A stretch of 64,000 bases of DNA from NCBI RefSeq assembly GCF_002937115.1, contig NZ_NHRY01000252.1:32349-96348 (forward strand), in the 5' to 3' direction. Numbering within the stretch: the stretch's first letter is position 1; each line of letters begins with the position of its first letter. The notes below the pieces were generated by a model. That model ran no database searches, had not been told where the DNA came from, and saw only the letters and a program-made list of their open reading frames with translations. The stretch is from Rhodopila globiformis (GTDB taxonomy: Bacteria; Pseudomonadota; Alphaproteobacteria; Acetobacterales; Acetobacteraceae). Positions 19,457 to 27,777 of this stretch are shown here, one piece after another. The position numbers and the translations under genes are program-made.

Positions 19457-20542
19457 GTGCACACGATCTCCGCGCATGCGCTGCAAGCCGTCACCCGCCT
19501 GGTCGCTCGCCGCATGGGCAGCACAGATGCCGAGGCAGCCGAGGTGGCGGACCATCTGGTGCGGGCCAACCTGGCGGGACACGACAGCCACGGCGTCGGC
19601 ATGCTGCCGCGCTACGTTCAACTGCTGCGTGACGGGTTGCTGGTGCCGAACCAGACGCCGCTGACGGTGCTGGACTCCGGCGCACTGCTGGTGATCGACG
19701 CCCGGCGCGGCTACGGCCCGCGCATGGCCGCCGACGCCGTGCGCCGCGCCATCGGCCGGGCACAGGAACTGGGCGCCTGCGTGCTGGCGCTGCGCAATTC
19801 CTCGCATATCGGGCGCATCGGCACCTATGCGGAGCTGGCCTCGGCCGCCGGCTGCGCCTTCACTGCCTTCGTCAACGTCGCGGACCATCACAACATCCAG
19901 ACGACGTGGCAGGCGGCGGAGCCTCGGCTGGGCACCAATCCGTTCTGCGCCGCCGTGCCCGGGGCGGACGGTCCGGCGGTGCTGCTGGACATGGCGACGA
20001 CGACGATCGCCGCCGGCAAAGCGCGGGTGGCCTACAACAAGGGCGTGCCGGTGCCGGATGGCTGCCTGATCGACGCCGCCGGCAACCCGACCAACGATCC
20101 GGCCGGCTTCATCCGCGACCATACCGGCGCACTGAAGGCATTCGGCATGCACAAAGGGTCGGGCCTGGCGGTGATGTGCGAGGTGATGGCCGCAGTGGCC
20201 GGCGGGCAGGGGGCATTCCATACGGCCAGGGGCGGCATCCTGAACTCCATGCTGGCGACGGTGATCGACCTGTCGAAGCTGGGCGACCCGGCAGCGATCG
20301 CGCGCGGCGTCGAGTCGGTGAAGGCGCACGTGAAGTCGGCCTGCCCGGCGCCTGGATACGACGAGGTGCTGGTGCCCGGGGAACCGGAGCGGCGGGCCGC
20401 GGCGAAGCGGATGCAGCAGGGGATCGAGGTGGACGACATCACCTGGCGGGAGATCCGCGCCGCGGCGGAGAGCCTGGGGATCACCGCGGCGGAATTCGAT
20501 CAGGCGGCGGGGGCGGATTATAGCAAGCTGCAGGTCGGTTGA
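19457..20542 (+). CDS. Malate/L-lactate dehydrogenase family oxidoreductase
   Basis: A 361-aa protein with GTG start at 19457, eight bases after GAGGAA. It belongs to the Ldh_2/YlbC family of NAD(P)-dependent 2-hydroxyacid dehydrogenases, which have a non-Rossmann fold. The family His is in GHDSHGVGMLPRYVQLL (near residue 48). Other hallmarks are GTNPFCAAVPG, LLDMATTTIAAGKARVAYNKG and FGMHKGSGLAVM. Substrate could be malate, sulfolactate or ureidoglycolate; sequence alone cannot decide. It ends where the repeat-rich accessory region begins. Confidence 0.88.
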   Translation: MHTISAHALQAVTRLVARRMGSTDAEAAEVADHLVRANLAGHDSHGVGMLPRYVQLLRDGLLVPNQTPLTVLDSGALLVIDARRGYGPRMAADAVRRAIGRAQELGACVLALRNSSHIGRIGTYAELASAAGCAFTAFVNVADHHNIQTTWQAAEPRLGTNPFCAAVPGADGPAVLLDMATTTIAAGKARVAYNKGVPVPDGCLIDAAGNPTNDPAGFIRDHTGALKAFGMHKGSGLAVMCEVMAAVAGGQGAFHTARGGILNSMLATVIDLSKLGDPAAIARGVESVKAHVKSACPAPGYDEVLVPGEPERRAAAKRMQQGIEVDDITWREIRAAAESLGITAAEFDQAAGADYSKLQVG

Positions 20543-20689
20543 GACGAACGTGCCGGATCGGCAGCGACAGCCGGTGGAGGCACGGGTGCCGCAGCCCGGC
20601 GGCAAAGTTGCGCCCAGGCAATAACTGGCTGCGGCGTCGGCGGCCGATCGGCGATGTCGTATTGGCGGAAAATCCGCTTGGTCCACCAC

Positions 20690-20796
20690 AGAGAAAGCGC
20701 GGAGGGCGACGAAGGGCCACGGAGACCGGACCGGGCTGGCGACAAGCCAACCTGGTCGCACCAATTCCGTGGCCCTCCGGGCCCTCCGCACTTTCT
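20690..20796. repeat. Palindromic element, family P3 copy 1
   Basis: The left arm AGAAAGCGCGGAGGGC pairs with the right arm GGCCCTCCGCACTTTCT; inner parts (GGGCCACGGA/TCCGTGGCCC) also pair. Related copies lie at 21588-21812 and 62680-62795. Confidence 0.7.
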
Positions 20797-20831
20797 ATCA
20801 TGAAAATACGGTTCCGGACGCCTGGCCCCGC

Positions 20832-20920
20832 CGTCATGGCGGCCGCAGGGCCGCCATCCACGCCTTGCGATGCCGGTACCAGCAGAAGGCGTGGATGGTG
20901 GGCCTGCGCCCACCATGACG
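20832..20920. repeat. Palindromic element, family P2 copy 1
   Basis: Begins CGTCATGGCGG and ends CCACCATGACG, with internal arms CCATCCACGCCTT/AAGGCGTGGATGG. Related copies at 34055-34143 and 34907-34994. Confidence 0.7.
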
Positions 20921-20978
20921 AGGTGGCACCGACCTCGCCTATTTTCCGCCATCGCGGTGCCGGCGCGCCGGCTGGCTA

Positions 20979-21091
20979 ATACGGCACCCGGGAAATTCTG
21001 GCCGTTTTCCCGCGACAGTTGGCGCGGCCTGCGTTGGCCTGACGCGTTCGCCTGAAGAGCGGCGAAACCGGCAATGTTTCCCGGGAACCGT
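20979..21091 (+). repeat. 113-bp direct repeat copy 1
   Basis: Starts near ATACGGCACCCGGGAA and contains CTGTTGGCGCGGCCTGCG-like sequence (one change) and CCTGACGCGTT; ends GGAACCGT. It recurs at 21306-21418 in the same orientation with roughly 85% identity by eye. Confidence 0.7.
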
Positions 21092-21136
21092 GTCATGCCC
21101 TTGATCGCGGCAGGCGGCGGATTGCTGGCCATGAAC

Positions 21137-21264
21137 TTGGCGCCTTGGCGTCTTGGCGTTTCATTGGTGCGACCAACCCCACCGGCCGCCGGTGTTGCGC
21201 ACCCATCACTGCCGGGAGCGGCTGCGCGGTTCCTGTCAGCGCCAAGACGCCAAGACGCCAAGAT
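21137..21264. repeat. CTTGGCG inverted-repeat element
   Basis: CTTGGCG occurs three times at 21137-21158, and its complement CGCCAAG three times at 21240-21264, forming a snap-back unit of about 128 bp between the two direct-repeat copies. Confidence 0.65.
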
Positions 21265-21305
21265 ACCGGGGCACGCGCCGCCGTCCGGCTGGGTGGCGGC
21301 CTGTC

Positions 21306-21418
21306 ATACGGCGTCCGGGAAACTCTGGCCGTCTTCCCGCGACTGTTGGCGCGGCCTGCGCTGACCTGACGCGTTGGCCTGAAGAGTCATGAAACCGACA
21401 CTGTTTCCCTGGAACCGT
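21306..21418 (+). repeat. 113-bp direct repeat copy 2
   Basis: Second copy of the 20979-21091 repeat. It leads straight into a P4 repeat at 21426. Confidence 0.7.
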
Positions 21419-21425
21419 ATAATTC

Positions 21426-21523
21426 CGTGTTGAGAGCTGATCGGCCATCCACACACCGGCGCCGCCTCGACCCACCGAAAGCGACGGCCGATCCCGATGC
21501 CGCTCAACCAGACGGGCCACGGG
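21426..21523 (+). repeat. 98-bp dispersed repeat, family P4 copy 1
   Basis: CGTGTTGAGAG through CCACGGGA, including ATCCACACACCGGCGCCGCC. A second copy at 62791-62889 differs at only a handful of positions over 98 bp. Confidence 0.8.
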
Positions 21524-21587
21524 AGCGGGCGGTGGCAGTGCCTCCCGCGGAACCGTCCGTGCTTGCTCATTCTTCCTTGATTTTCAA

Positions 21588-21812
21588 CACGGAGAAGACG
21601 GAGGGCGCACGAAGCGCCACGGAGACCGGACCATGCTGGCTATGCGGGACCGGACACGCCGCATCCCTGAACTGGCGATCAAAGCGCATCGCAGCAGCGG
21701 CTGGCCTGTTCGAGGCGATTTATGCTTTGTACCTTTCGCACGGCCTGCGCCGTGTCATTGGCTGACTCGTTCACACCCTTCGTGGTCCTCGGTGGTCCTT
21801 CGCTTTCCTCCG
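21588..21812. repeat. Palindromic element, family P3 copy 2 (diverged)
   Basis: CACGGAGAAGACGGAGGGC on the left and GGTCCTTCGCTTTCCTCCG on the right pair imperfectly; the middle is longer than in the other copies. Confidence 0.5.
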
Positions 21813-21926
21813 CTTTGGAATCGGTCGCCAACCCAGGCTCTGCCGCTGCCTTGACGCGCCTGGGACTACAGTGCCGCTCGTTGCAAGGGCTGAGCGAATG
21901 GGGGCGGAATCTTCGGCGGCCGGTAT

Positions 21927-22039
21927 TACTAAGGAGGGGGCCAATTCCACGCCACAGGGCGGTCCAGCATGCTCTTTTTCGTCAGAAGATCAGTGACTTG
22001 GCTTGACTGGATGGCGCCCCTTTGACCGCCTCCTTAGTA
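21927..22039. repeat. 11-bp inverted repeat around a 91-bp core
   Basis: TACTAAGGAGG at 21927-21937 and CCTCCTTAGTA at 22029-22039 are exact complements. They may be the ends of a small insertion or a miniature element next to the transposase remnant. Confidence 0.5.
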
Positions 22040-22054
22040 GCCGCTTGGCTCGGG

Positions 22055-22260
22055 CCCTGTCTGAACTTGGCGGCGAGGCTGTCGCTGTGCGGCCGATCCG
22101 CCCGCTGGTGGAGGCTACCCTGGCGCGGCTGCCGGCACTGTTCCACCAACGATACCCGCCGGCCCGGGGGCCTCGATCCCACCTGAGCAATTGCTGCAAG
22201 TCTTGCCGCTGCAGGCGTTCTTCGCGATCCGTTCAGAGCGGCAACCGATGGCTTGCCGAG
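22055..22260 (+). pseudogene. IS5-family transposase N-terminal remnant
   Basis: One frame reads RPIRPLVEATLARLPALF and a second frame, after an indel, reads PEQLLQVLPLQAFFAIRSER. Joined, they match the N-terminal region of IS5-type transposases (…P..LLRALLLQAFYSIRSERQLM…) as I recall it. Only about 60 codons remain, frameshifted, with no DDE domain. This is a dead fragment. Confidence 0.55.
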
Positions 22261-22614
22261 GACCATCGCCGAATGCCGGCGGAACCTTGGGCCAGCTTCG
22301 CCCATGGCTCCGTCCAAAGCCAGCCAGGCCTACGATGCCGCTCAGAGCCTGAAAATCAATCGACTTCCGGCCGGAGCCGAAGGTGCTGCGACATACCGCA
22401 GGGCGGTTGGGACTCCCCTTGCCGGCGGACAGCGGCGGCATCGCCCTCTTCGGGCTGCGGCCGGAGCACCCGTCGCCCAGCGGCACCGCCGTGCCGAGCG
22501 GCAGAACGGCAGCGGCGTCGAACCACGGCGAGGAAACCACATTTGATCGATAGTGCAATATTGGCGAAATCGACATAACCTGCCCAGGATCGTTCCACTC
22601 AGGAGACATCAGCA

Positions 22615-23053
22615 ATGCCATACGTGGCGGTCAACTATCTGACCAACCGGAAGGCTCCGATGGGGCAGTGGGCCTGTACACGAACGTCCGCATTGGGTCC
22701 CTATGCCGCCGAACCGCCCGCCGACAAAAGGGGAAACCCGAACTTCTGTGGCCAATGCGTGTCATTCGTCACGACGGTCTGCCCGACAATCCCGGTGAGC
22801 ACGAGCCTCTGGAAGAAAGGGGAGCAGATCAAGGGCAGCAAGACCATCCTGCCCGGAACGGCCATAGCCACGTTCGGCAGTGATGAAAAATATTCCGGTC
22901 ATGCAGCGGTCTACGAGAGTCAGACCTCACTTTGGCCTGAACGTCGTCGACCAGTGGGTCACGCCACCCGCGAAAGCCATCCACAAGCGGTTGCTGCGAT
23001 TCGGTGCGCACGGGAACTCAAACAATGGCGACAATTTCTTTATTATCAAGTAG
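22615..23053 (+). pseudogene. BPSL0067/Tae2-like amidase effector, frameshifted
   Basis: ATG 22615 follows an AGGAG site. The first frame encodes MPYVAVNYLT ... FCGQCVSFVTTVCP ... WKKGEQIKGSKTILPGTAIA ... SGHAAVYESQT. This matches the small NlpC/P60-like fold of BPSL0067-family proteins, with a catalytic Cys in GQC and His in GHAAVY. At about 22927 the frame shifts: the homologous tail FGLNVVDQWV, then HGNSNNGDNFFIIK, continues in +1 and ends at TAG 23051-23053. The family is linked to T6SS peptidoglycan amidases (Tae2). No T6SS structural genes are in the window. One extra base is enough to explain the break. Confidence 0.65.
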
Positions 23054-23405
23054 CGTCGCATTCGCCGCCGCGACCATGCTGGCAGGATCGGCGCTGGCCG
23101 GGGAGGCCGGCTGCCCCGAGGTTCATGCGGGCGCCCACCTGGTGACCGTTACCCTGTATGACGGGCCGCCGGATGAGCATGCCGACCTGATGCCCGACAC
23201 CGTGCATGAGAGCAAGGGCGAAACCCGGTCGGACTGAGACGTCGCCTATATCTTCCAGGCCGGCCGGCGTCTGTATGTGGCGTGCCAATACGGCCCGGAC
23301 ATTCCCGCTGTCGTGCTTGAACCGGAGCCATCCACCTCCCGGTGCGAATTCGTCTCCGGGGCGAGGGGCAGGAAATCCCTGACGTGCAGGTCGAGTCCGG
23401 GCTGA
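23025..23405 (+). pseudogene. STY0301-like secreted protein (putative immunity partner) with internal TGA
   Basis: ATG 23025 overlaps the end of the effector gene. A signal peptide (VAFAAATMLAGSALA) precedes GCPEVHAGAHLVTVTLYDG PPDEHADL, a pattern I associate with STY0301-family periplasmic proteins. TGA at 23235-23237 interrupts the frame between TRSD and DVAYIFQAGRRLYVACQYG; a Trp codon (TGG) there would restore the family-like reading. The frame then runs to TGA 23403-23405 with Cys pairs typical of the family. Order and overlap fit an effector-immunity pair, both now broken. Confidence 0.55.
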
Positions 23406-23448
23406 CGTCCCGGCTGGCCGCACGCCCCGGGACGCCGCCGGTGACCGG

Positions 23449-24432
23449 TCAGCTCGTCGCCGAGCCCTGGCTGACGGCTTGCCCCTCGGCCCGCCCCTCG
23501 GCCTGCATCGTCTCGCGTCCCTCGGGCAGCGGGATGAACTCCGTCTCGTCGCCGGGCACCTTGCCGAACTGCTCGGACCGCCAGTCGGCCTTGGCCTGCT
23601 CGATGCGCTCCCGGCTGGAGGCAACGAAGTTCCAGAACAAATAGCGAGGCCCGTCCATCGCCGCGCCGCCCAACAGCAGCAGCCGCGCCCCCTGCGGCCC
23701 GGCGCGCAACGCCAGGCGATCCCCGGCCCGGAACACCAGCATGCGGCCGGGAGCGAAGCGGTCGCCCGCCACGTCGACCTCGCCGTCCACGACGTAGGCC
23801 GCGCGTTCCTCGTGCTCGTCGGGCAACGGCATAGCCGCGCCGGGGGACAGCACGGCATCGGCGTAGAACAGCGGTGACGAGACCGCGACGGGCGCCGCCA
23901 GGCCCCAGCCCGTGCCGGCGATCAGCCGCAGGCGCGCGCCCCCGTCCTCGGCCAGCGGCAGGGTCGCGGCGGGATGGTGGACGAAGGCGGGCGGCGCCTC
24001 CTCGGCCGCCTGCGGCAGCGCGACCCAGGACTGGATGCCGAACAGCCGGTTGCCGTGGGCGCGCAGCGCCGGGTCGGTGCGCTCGGAATGGGCGATGCCC
24101 CGTCCGGCGGTCATCCAGTTCACGTCGCCGGGGCGGATCGGCTGCTGCGAGCCCAGGCTGTCGCGATGCAGGATCTCGCCCTCGAACAGGTAGGTGACGG
24201 TGGACAGGCCGATATGCGGGTGCGGGCGGACGTCCAGGCCGCGCCCGGCCAGGAACTCGCCCGGGCCCATCTGGTCGAAGAAGATGAAGGGGCCGACCAT
24301 CTGCCGCTCCCGCGCGGGCAGGGCGCGGCGCACTTCGAATCCGCCGACGTCGTGGGCGCGCGGCAGCAGAACCAGTTCCACGCTGTCCGGCGACGCCGGG
24401 CGGGCGGGATCGCCAGTGGGCGGCAAGCTCAT
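23449..24432 (-). CDS. Pirin-family bicupin protein
   Basis: A 327-aa protein with the pirin N-domain: FIFFDQMGPGEF, metal-binding RPHPHIGLSTVTYLFEGEI, then HRDSLGSQQPIRPGDVNWMTAGRGIAHSE. The first cupin keeps the two His (HPHIG) and the later His/Glu that bind iron. The C-terminal cupin (PDEHEERAAYVVDGEVDVAG) follows. Pirins act as quercetinase-like dioxygenases or redox-sensing regulators; the role here is unknown. A second pirin gene lies upstream on the same strand (24567-25265), separated by about 130 bp. Confidence 0.87.
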   Translation of the reverse strand: MSLPPTGDPARPASPDSVELVLLPRAHDVGGFEVRRALPARERQMVGPFIFFDQMGPGEFLAGRGLDVRPHPHIGLSTVTYLFEGEILHRDSLGSQQPIRPGDVNWMTAGRGIAHSERTDPALRAHGNRLFGIQSWVALPQAAEEAPPAFVHHPAATLPLAEDGGARLRLIAGTGWGLAAPVAVSSPLFYADAVLSPGAAMPLPDEHEERAAYVVDGEVDVAGDRFAPGRMLVFRAGDRLALRAGPQGARLLLLGGAAMDGPRYLFWNFVASSRERIEQAKADWRSEQFGKVPGDETEFIPLPEGRETMQAEGRAEGQAVSQGSATS

Positions 24433-24566
24433 TGTCCTTCTCCCCTGTCCAGGTCGTTAAGCCGGCGGGCCGTGTGCCGCCGGCGGGGCGGACACACGAC
24501 GCCGGGCGCCGAGTCACCGCCCATTCGAGCCGGACGGCAAGCCGGGCGCTGCCGGCGGGCGGATCA

Positions 24567-25265
24567 TCAAACCGTGTCAACCAGGAGGATCTCCGCGTCC
24601 TCCACCGCCGTGATGCGCAGCACGTCCTCCTCCTGCACCGCTGCGCCGTCCCGGGCGGCGACCCGCACGCCGTTGACCTCGACGACGCCCGCGGCCGGCA
24701 CGAGGTACGCCTTGCGGGCGGCTCCGAGCCGGTATTCCGCCGTCTGTCCCGCCGTCAGCGTCGCGCCCACCACCCGGGCATCGGCGCCGATGGGCAGGGC
24801 ATCGTCGTCGGACGCGATGCCGCTGACGAGAGTGACGAAGCAGCCGGCGCGATCCGTCTTCGGGAACGGCCTGGTCCCCCAGGACGGCGTGCCGCCCCGC
24901 TCCCGCGGCATGATCCAGATCTGGAAGATCCGGGTGACATCCGGCTCGAGATTGTACTCGGCATGCTGGATTCCGGTTCCGGCGCTCATCACCTGCACGT
25001 CCCCGGCCTCGGTGCGTCCCTGGTTGCCCAGGCTGTCCTGGTGGGTGATCGCGCCCTGCCGGACATAGGTGATGATTTCCATGTTGGCGTGCGGGTGCGG
25101 CGGGAAGCCGCTCCGCGGGGCGATCTCGTCGTCGTTCCAGACATGCAACGTGCCCCAGTGCATGCGCCGCGGATCATGGTAGTCGGCGAAGGAGAAATGG
25201 TGGCGGGTGTCCAGCCAGCCGTGGTTGGCGCCGCCGAGCCGGTCGTAGGGCCGCAGTTCGATCAT
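24567..25265 (-). CDS. Pirin-family protein (YhhW-like)
   Basis: A 232-aa protein. ATG 25265 is chosen because it starts at the conserved MIELRPYDRLGGANHGWL and has GGAG upstream. It shows the YhhW-type pirin core DTRHHFSFADYHDPRRMHWG, metal ligands in FPPHPHANMEIITYV, and HQDSLGNQGRTEAGDVQVMSAGTGIQHAE. E. coli YhhW has quercetin 2,3-dioxygenase activity; the natural substrate is unknown. Followed by the second pirin gene. Confidence 0.88.
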   Translation of the reverse strand: MIELRPYDRLGGANHGWLDTRHHFSFADYHDPRRMHWGTLHVWNDDEIAPRSGFPPHPHANMEIITYVRQGAITHQDSLGNQGRTEAGDVQVMSAGTGIQHAEYNLEPDVTRIFQIWIMPRERGGTPSWGTRPFPKTDRAGCFVTLVSGIASDDDALPIGADARVVGATLTAGQTAEYRLGAARKAYLVPAAGVVEVNGVRVAARDGAAVQEEDVLRITAVEDAEILLVDTV

Positions 25266-25882
25266 GGGTCTTGTTCTCCATACCCGCAGGAGGGGTCTTC
25301 GTCCATCTGCCGGGCTTGTGGTTGGTCGGGACCCTACATTGGGTGGCAACGGGAAGAAGGAAGAGAAACAATGGAAATCCATTGTTTCCGAAACCGCCTG
25401 CTTCGTGCGCGGCGGCCGATCCCGGTGTGTCGAAGGCAACGCGATCGAAGACGGCCGCCCGGTGCGAGGCGCGGATCAGGGCGTCCCTGCTGAACGGGTT
25501 TGGATGCCCGATGGTCACCATGAAGCACGAGAAAAACGTCGTCGAACCGCCTTGTCGTATGCTGCCGCAGCTGGTATCACTGGAACGTGACTCGAGTCTG
25601 TCTCTGAAAATGATAAATATCCGCTCACCACAAGCGGATTTTTCTTCCGGACCGGAAGTGAAAACCCGCCTTGCTACTGCAAGCGCAACATCCGGCAGAA
25701 TGGCGCCAGAGCGTCTTCAGTCGGATATCGTATCAATAGTCAAACAAGAAAATTCCAAGGTCCGGCGGCGTCGAGGCCATGCGTCTGACCCGCCCTTGCC
25801 CGGAACCCACGCAGGACGCGGCGAAACGCCAGCTGCTGACGCTGTTTGCTCCCGTAACGTCCACGGTCCTGAGGAAACAGTC
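25266..25882. other. 617-bp intergenic region with a stand-alone terminator
   Basis: Between the divergent pirin and metallopeptidase genes. No credible ORF was seen. A good intrinsic terminator at 25620-25643 on the plus strand has no protein-coding gene upstream of it, so a small RNA could be encoded between about 25400 and 25640. Confidence 0.45.
25620..25643 (+). terminator. Rho-independent terminator without an obvious gene
   Basis: Perfect stem TCCGCT/AGCGGA with loop CACCACA, followed directly by TTTTT. The surrounding 60 bp is unusually AT-rich for this genome. Confidence 0.7.
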
Positions 25883-27283
25883 ATGGCAACCAAGCCCACC
25901 CCTTCCACAGCCCAGGTCAACGCATGGGAAGATGATCCCGGGCCGGCGGTCGAAATCGCCCGCCCGGCGCCCGACCTGTCCCGGCAGCCGCTCGCCTACG
26001 CGTTTCCCCATCCGCAACCCGCGGCGGACAAATATCAGCCGGGAACAGCGGAATTCCGTTACTGGACGGCAGCGGAAGCGCTGCGCCGCGGGGCCGACTT
26101 CTGGGCTCCGCTGCTGCCCGTCAAGTCATGGCAACCCGGCAGGACGCTGTCCGTGAAACTCGACGAGGGCGAGGATCTCAACGCCTTCTACGACCGTCAG
26201 GCGCTCAACTTCTTCCACGGCCCCGGCGCGGACGGCACGCTTGTCTTTTCCGGAGAAAGCCCCGACGTCGCATGCCACGAAATGGGCCACGCTATCCTCG
26301 ATGCCGTGAAGCCGGACCTGTGGGACGCCGCCAGCCAGGAGGCCGCCGCTTTCCACGAGGGGTTCGGTGACATCAGTGCAATCCTTTCGGCACTGCAGCT
26401 TCAATCCCTGCGCATCGCCATCCTGAACGACACCGGCGGTCATCTCTACCGCAGCTCCCGCCTGTCCCGCCTTGCCGAACAGCTCGGCGCCGCCATCCGC
26501 GCCCAGTCGCCCGACGCGGTCGAACCCGACTGCCTGCGCAACGCGGTCAATTCGTTCACCTATTCCGATCCGGCGGAGCTTCCGTCCTCGGCACCCGCTT
26601 CGCACCTGTCCTCCGAGCCGCACTCCTTCTCCCGTGTAATGTCCGGCGCCGTCTTCGAGTGCCTGGCCGGCATGTTGACGGCCTCGGCCGCTGACGCCAA
26701 AAAGCCGACCGAGCAGGAACTGGCCCGCGTCAGCACCGAAACGGGCAAGATCGTGATCGATGCCGTGGTTGCTGCGCACGTGGCGCCCAACTTCTTCGCG
26801 CAGGTGGCAGCCCAGATGGTCCAGGTCAGCGGAGCGGTCAACGCCGCCTATCCCCCGGTTCTCCGAGGTGTTTTCGTGCGCCGCTCGATCCTGTCGCTTG
26901 AAAGTGTCACCAGCATGGCCGCGACCGCGCTGATGCCGGTTGCCGCCGTCGCGGCGCCCGCCGCCCAGCTCGCCCTGCCGGGCACCCGCTACGGCCTTGC
27001 GCAGCCGCTGCTCGTGCAGGCGCCGGCCCAGCCGCGTCATTTCGCCATCACGTCCGGCGCCCCCAACGGCAGTTCGGTGCAGCCGCCCAACGCGCTGGAG
27101 GCGGCCACCGCCTTCGTCGACGATCTGTTCCGCAATGGCCGCGTCGATGACCAGGGGCTGCCGGCCAGCAACGCCCGGCTCGTCCACACCAGACGCCGCC
27201 TGCGTACCCACCGCCTGAAGGCCGAAGCGGCCGGCGTCCGCCTGGAACGGCAGCTGTTCGACTGCGGCTTCTGCTGCCGCTGA
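25883..27283 (+). CDS. HExxH zinc metallopeptidase-like protein
   Basis: A 466-aa protein; ATG 25883 is preceded by GAGGAAACAG. The zinc motif HEMGH (His132, His136) is followed by a third ligand in AAFHEGFGD (Glu159), the gluzincin/thermolysin-like arrangement (M4-type). No classical signal peptide is present; the N-terminus is Pro-rich and polar. Residues 165-330 are helical. The last third is Ala/Pro-rich (TALMPVAAVAAPAAQLALPG) and the extreme C-terminus is Cys-rich (FDCGFCCR). Substrate is unknown. The 71-aa gene at 27287 starts three bases after its stop, suggesting coupling. Confidence 0.75.
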   Translation: MATKPTPSTAQVNAWEDDPGPAVEIARPAPDLSRQPLAYAFPHPQPAADKYQPGTAEFRYWTAAEALRRGADFWAPLLPVKSWQPGRTLSVKLDEGEDLNAFYDRQALNFFHGPGADGTLVFSGESPDVACHEMGHAILDAVKPDLWDAASQEAAAFHEGFGDISAILSALQLQSLRIAILNDTGGHLYRSSRLSRLAEQLGAAIRAQSPDAVEPDCLRNAVNSFTYSDPAELPSSAPASHLSSEPHSFSRVMSGAVFECLAGMLTASAADAKKPTEQELARVSTETGKIVIDAVVAAHVAPNFFAQVAAQMVQVSGAVNAAYPPVLRGVFVRRSILSLESVTSMAATALMPVAAVAAPAAQLALPGTRYGLAQPLLVQAPAQPRHFAITSGAPNGSSVQPPNALEAATAFVDDLFRNGRVDDQGLPASNARLVHTRRRLRTHRLKAEAAGVRLERQLFDCGFCCR

Positions 27284-27286
27284 GCC

Positions 27287-27502
27287 ATGTCCGACCAGGG
27301 CAACAACCAGCGGCAACAGACTACGGGTAGCCAGATCGTTCCTGACACGCCCGACAAGGAGGCATTCATTCGGGGACTCCTGGCCCGCGGCGAGGCCGCG
27401 CGGCCAAACCCCGACGGCTCGCTTCCGAAGGGGGCGACACATGAAATCGTCGGCGATGCCCCGAACGGCTTGCCGATTGTCCGCCGCCGCCGCTTCTACT
27501 GA
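27287..27502 (+). CDS. Small hypothetical protein coupled to the metallopeptidase
   Basis: A 71-aa protein beginning three bases after the metallopeptidase stop. It is hydrophilic: a polar head (MSDQGNNQRQQTTGSQIVP), a short helix (DKEAFIRGLLARGEAARP), then DGSLPKGATHEIVGDAPNGLPIVRRRRFY. There is no signal peptide and no Cys. Its only Shine-Dalgarno would be inside the upstream gene, so translation is probably coupled. It could be an inhibitor, substrate or chaperone of the peptidase; this is inference from position only. Confidence 0.6.
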   Translation: MSDQGNNQRQQTTGSQIVPDTPDKEAFIRGLLARGEAARPNPDGSLPKGATHEIVGDAPNGLPIVRRRRFY

Positions 27503-27777
27503 CGCATCCGTCTCGTCCGGGCCCGGCGAGGCCATGCTGCGGCCGGTCGTGCCCGGGATCTGGCGTGGCTGACGGCACCGGCGTCGTTCGGGATCATCCG
27601 GCAAATTCGCGCGGCACGGGTGGCCGGAGCATTCATGAGACCTCTCCCGGCATGTCCGCCTCGGCCATGCGTCCCGTCGCCTTCGCATGGATGTGCTGTG
27701 GACAGGAAACGGGTATCATGACCCATGTTGCCTCAATGACGCACGATATGGCGGACCCGATATGAAAGCCTGGAGAC

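Larger units (their letters stand above)
20543..22614. other. Repeat-rich accessory interval without intact genes
   Basis: Two kilobases hold several palindromic and direct repeats (listed separately) and an IS5-type transposase fragment, but no intact gene. Codon periodicity is absent and all ORFs are interrupted. The region looks like a landing site for mobile and MITE-like elements. Confidence 0.7.

Noticed and set aside
18623..20791. 722-codon minus-strand open frame
   Set aside because: Runs antisense through infC and the dehydrogenase gene and across their gap; no domain, low-complexity Arg/Ala composition.
23235..23237. TGA as selenocysteine in the STY0301-like gene
   Set aside because: A Trp codon change explains the family pattern, and no SECIS-like hairpin directly after the TGA was seen.
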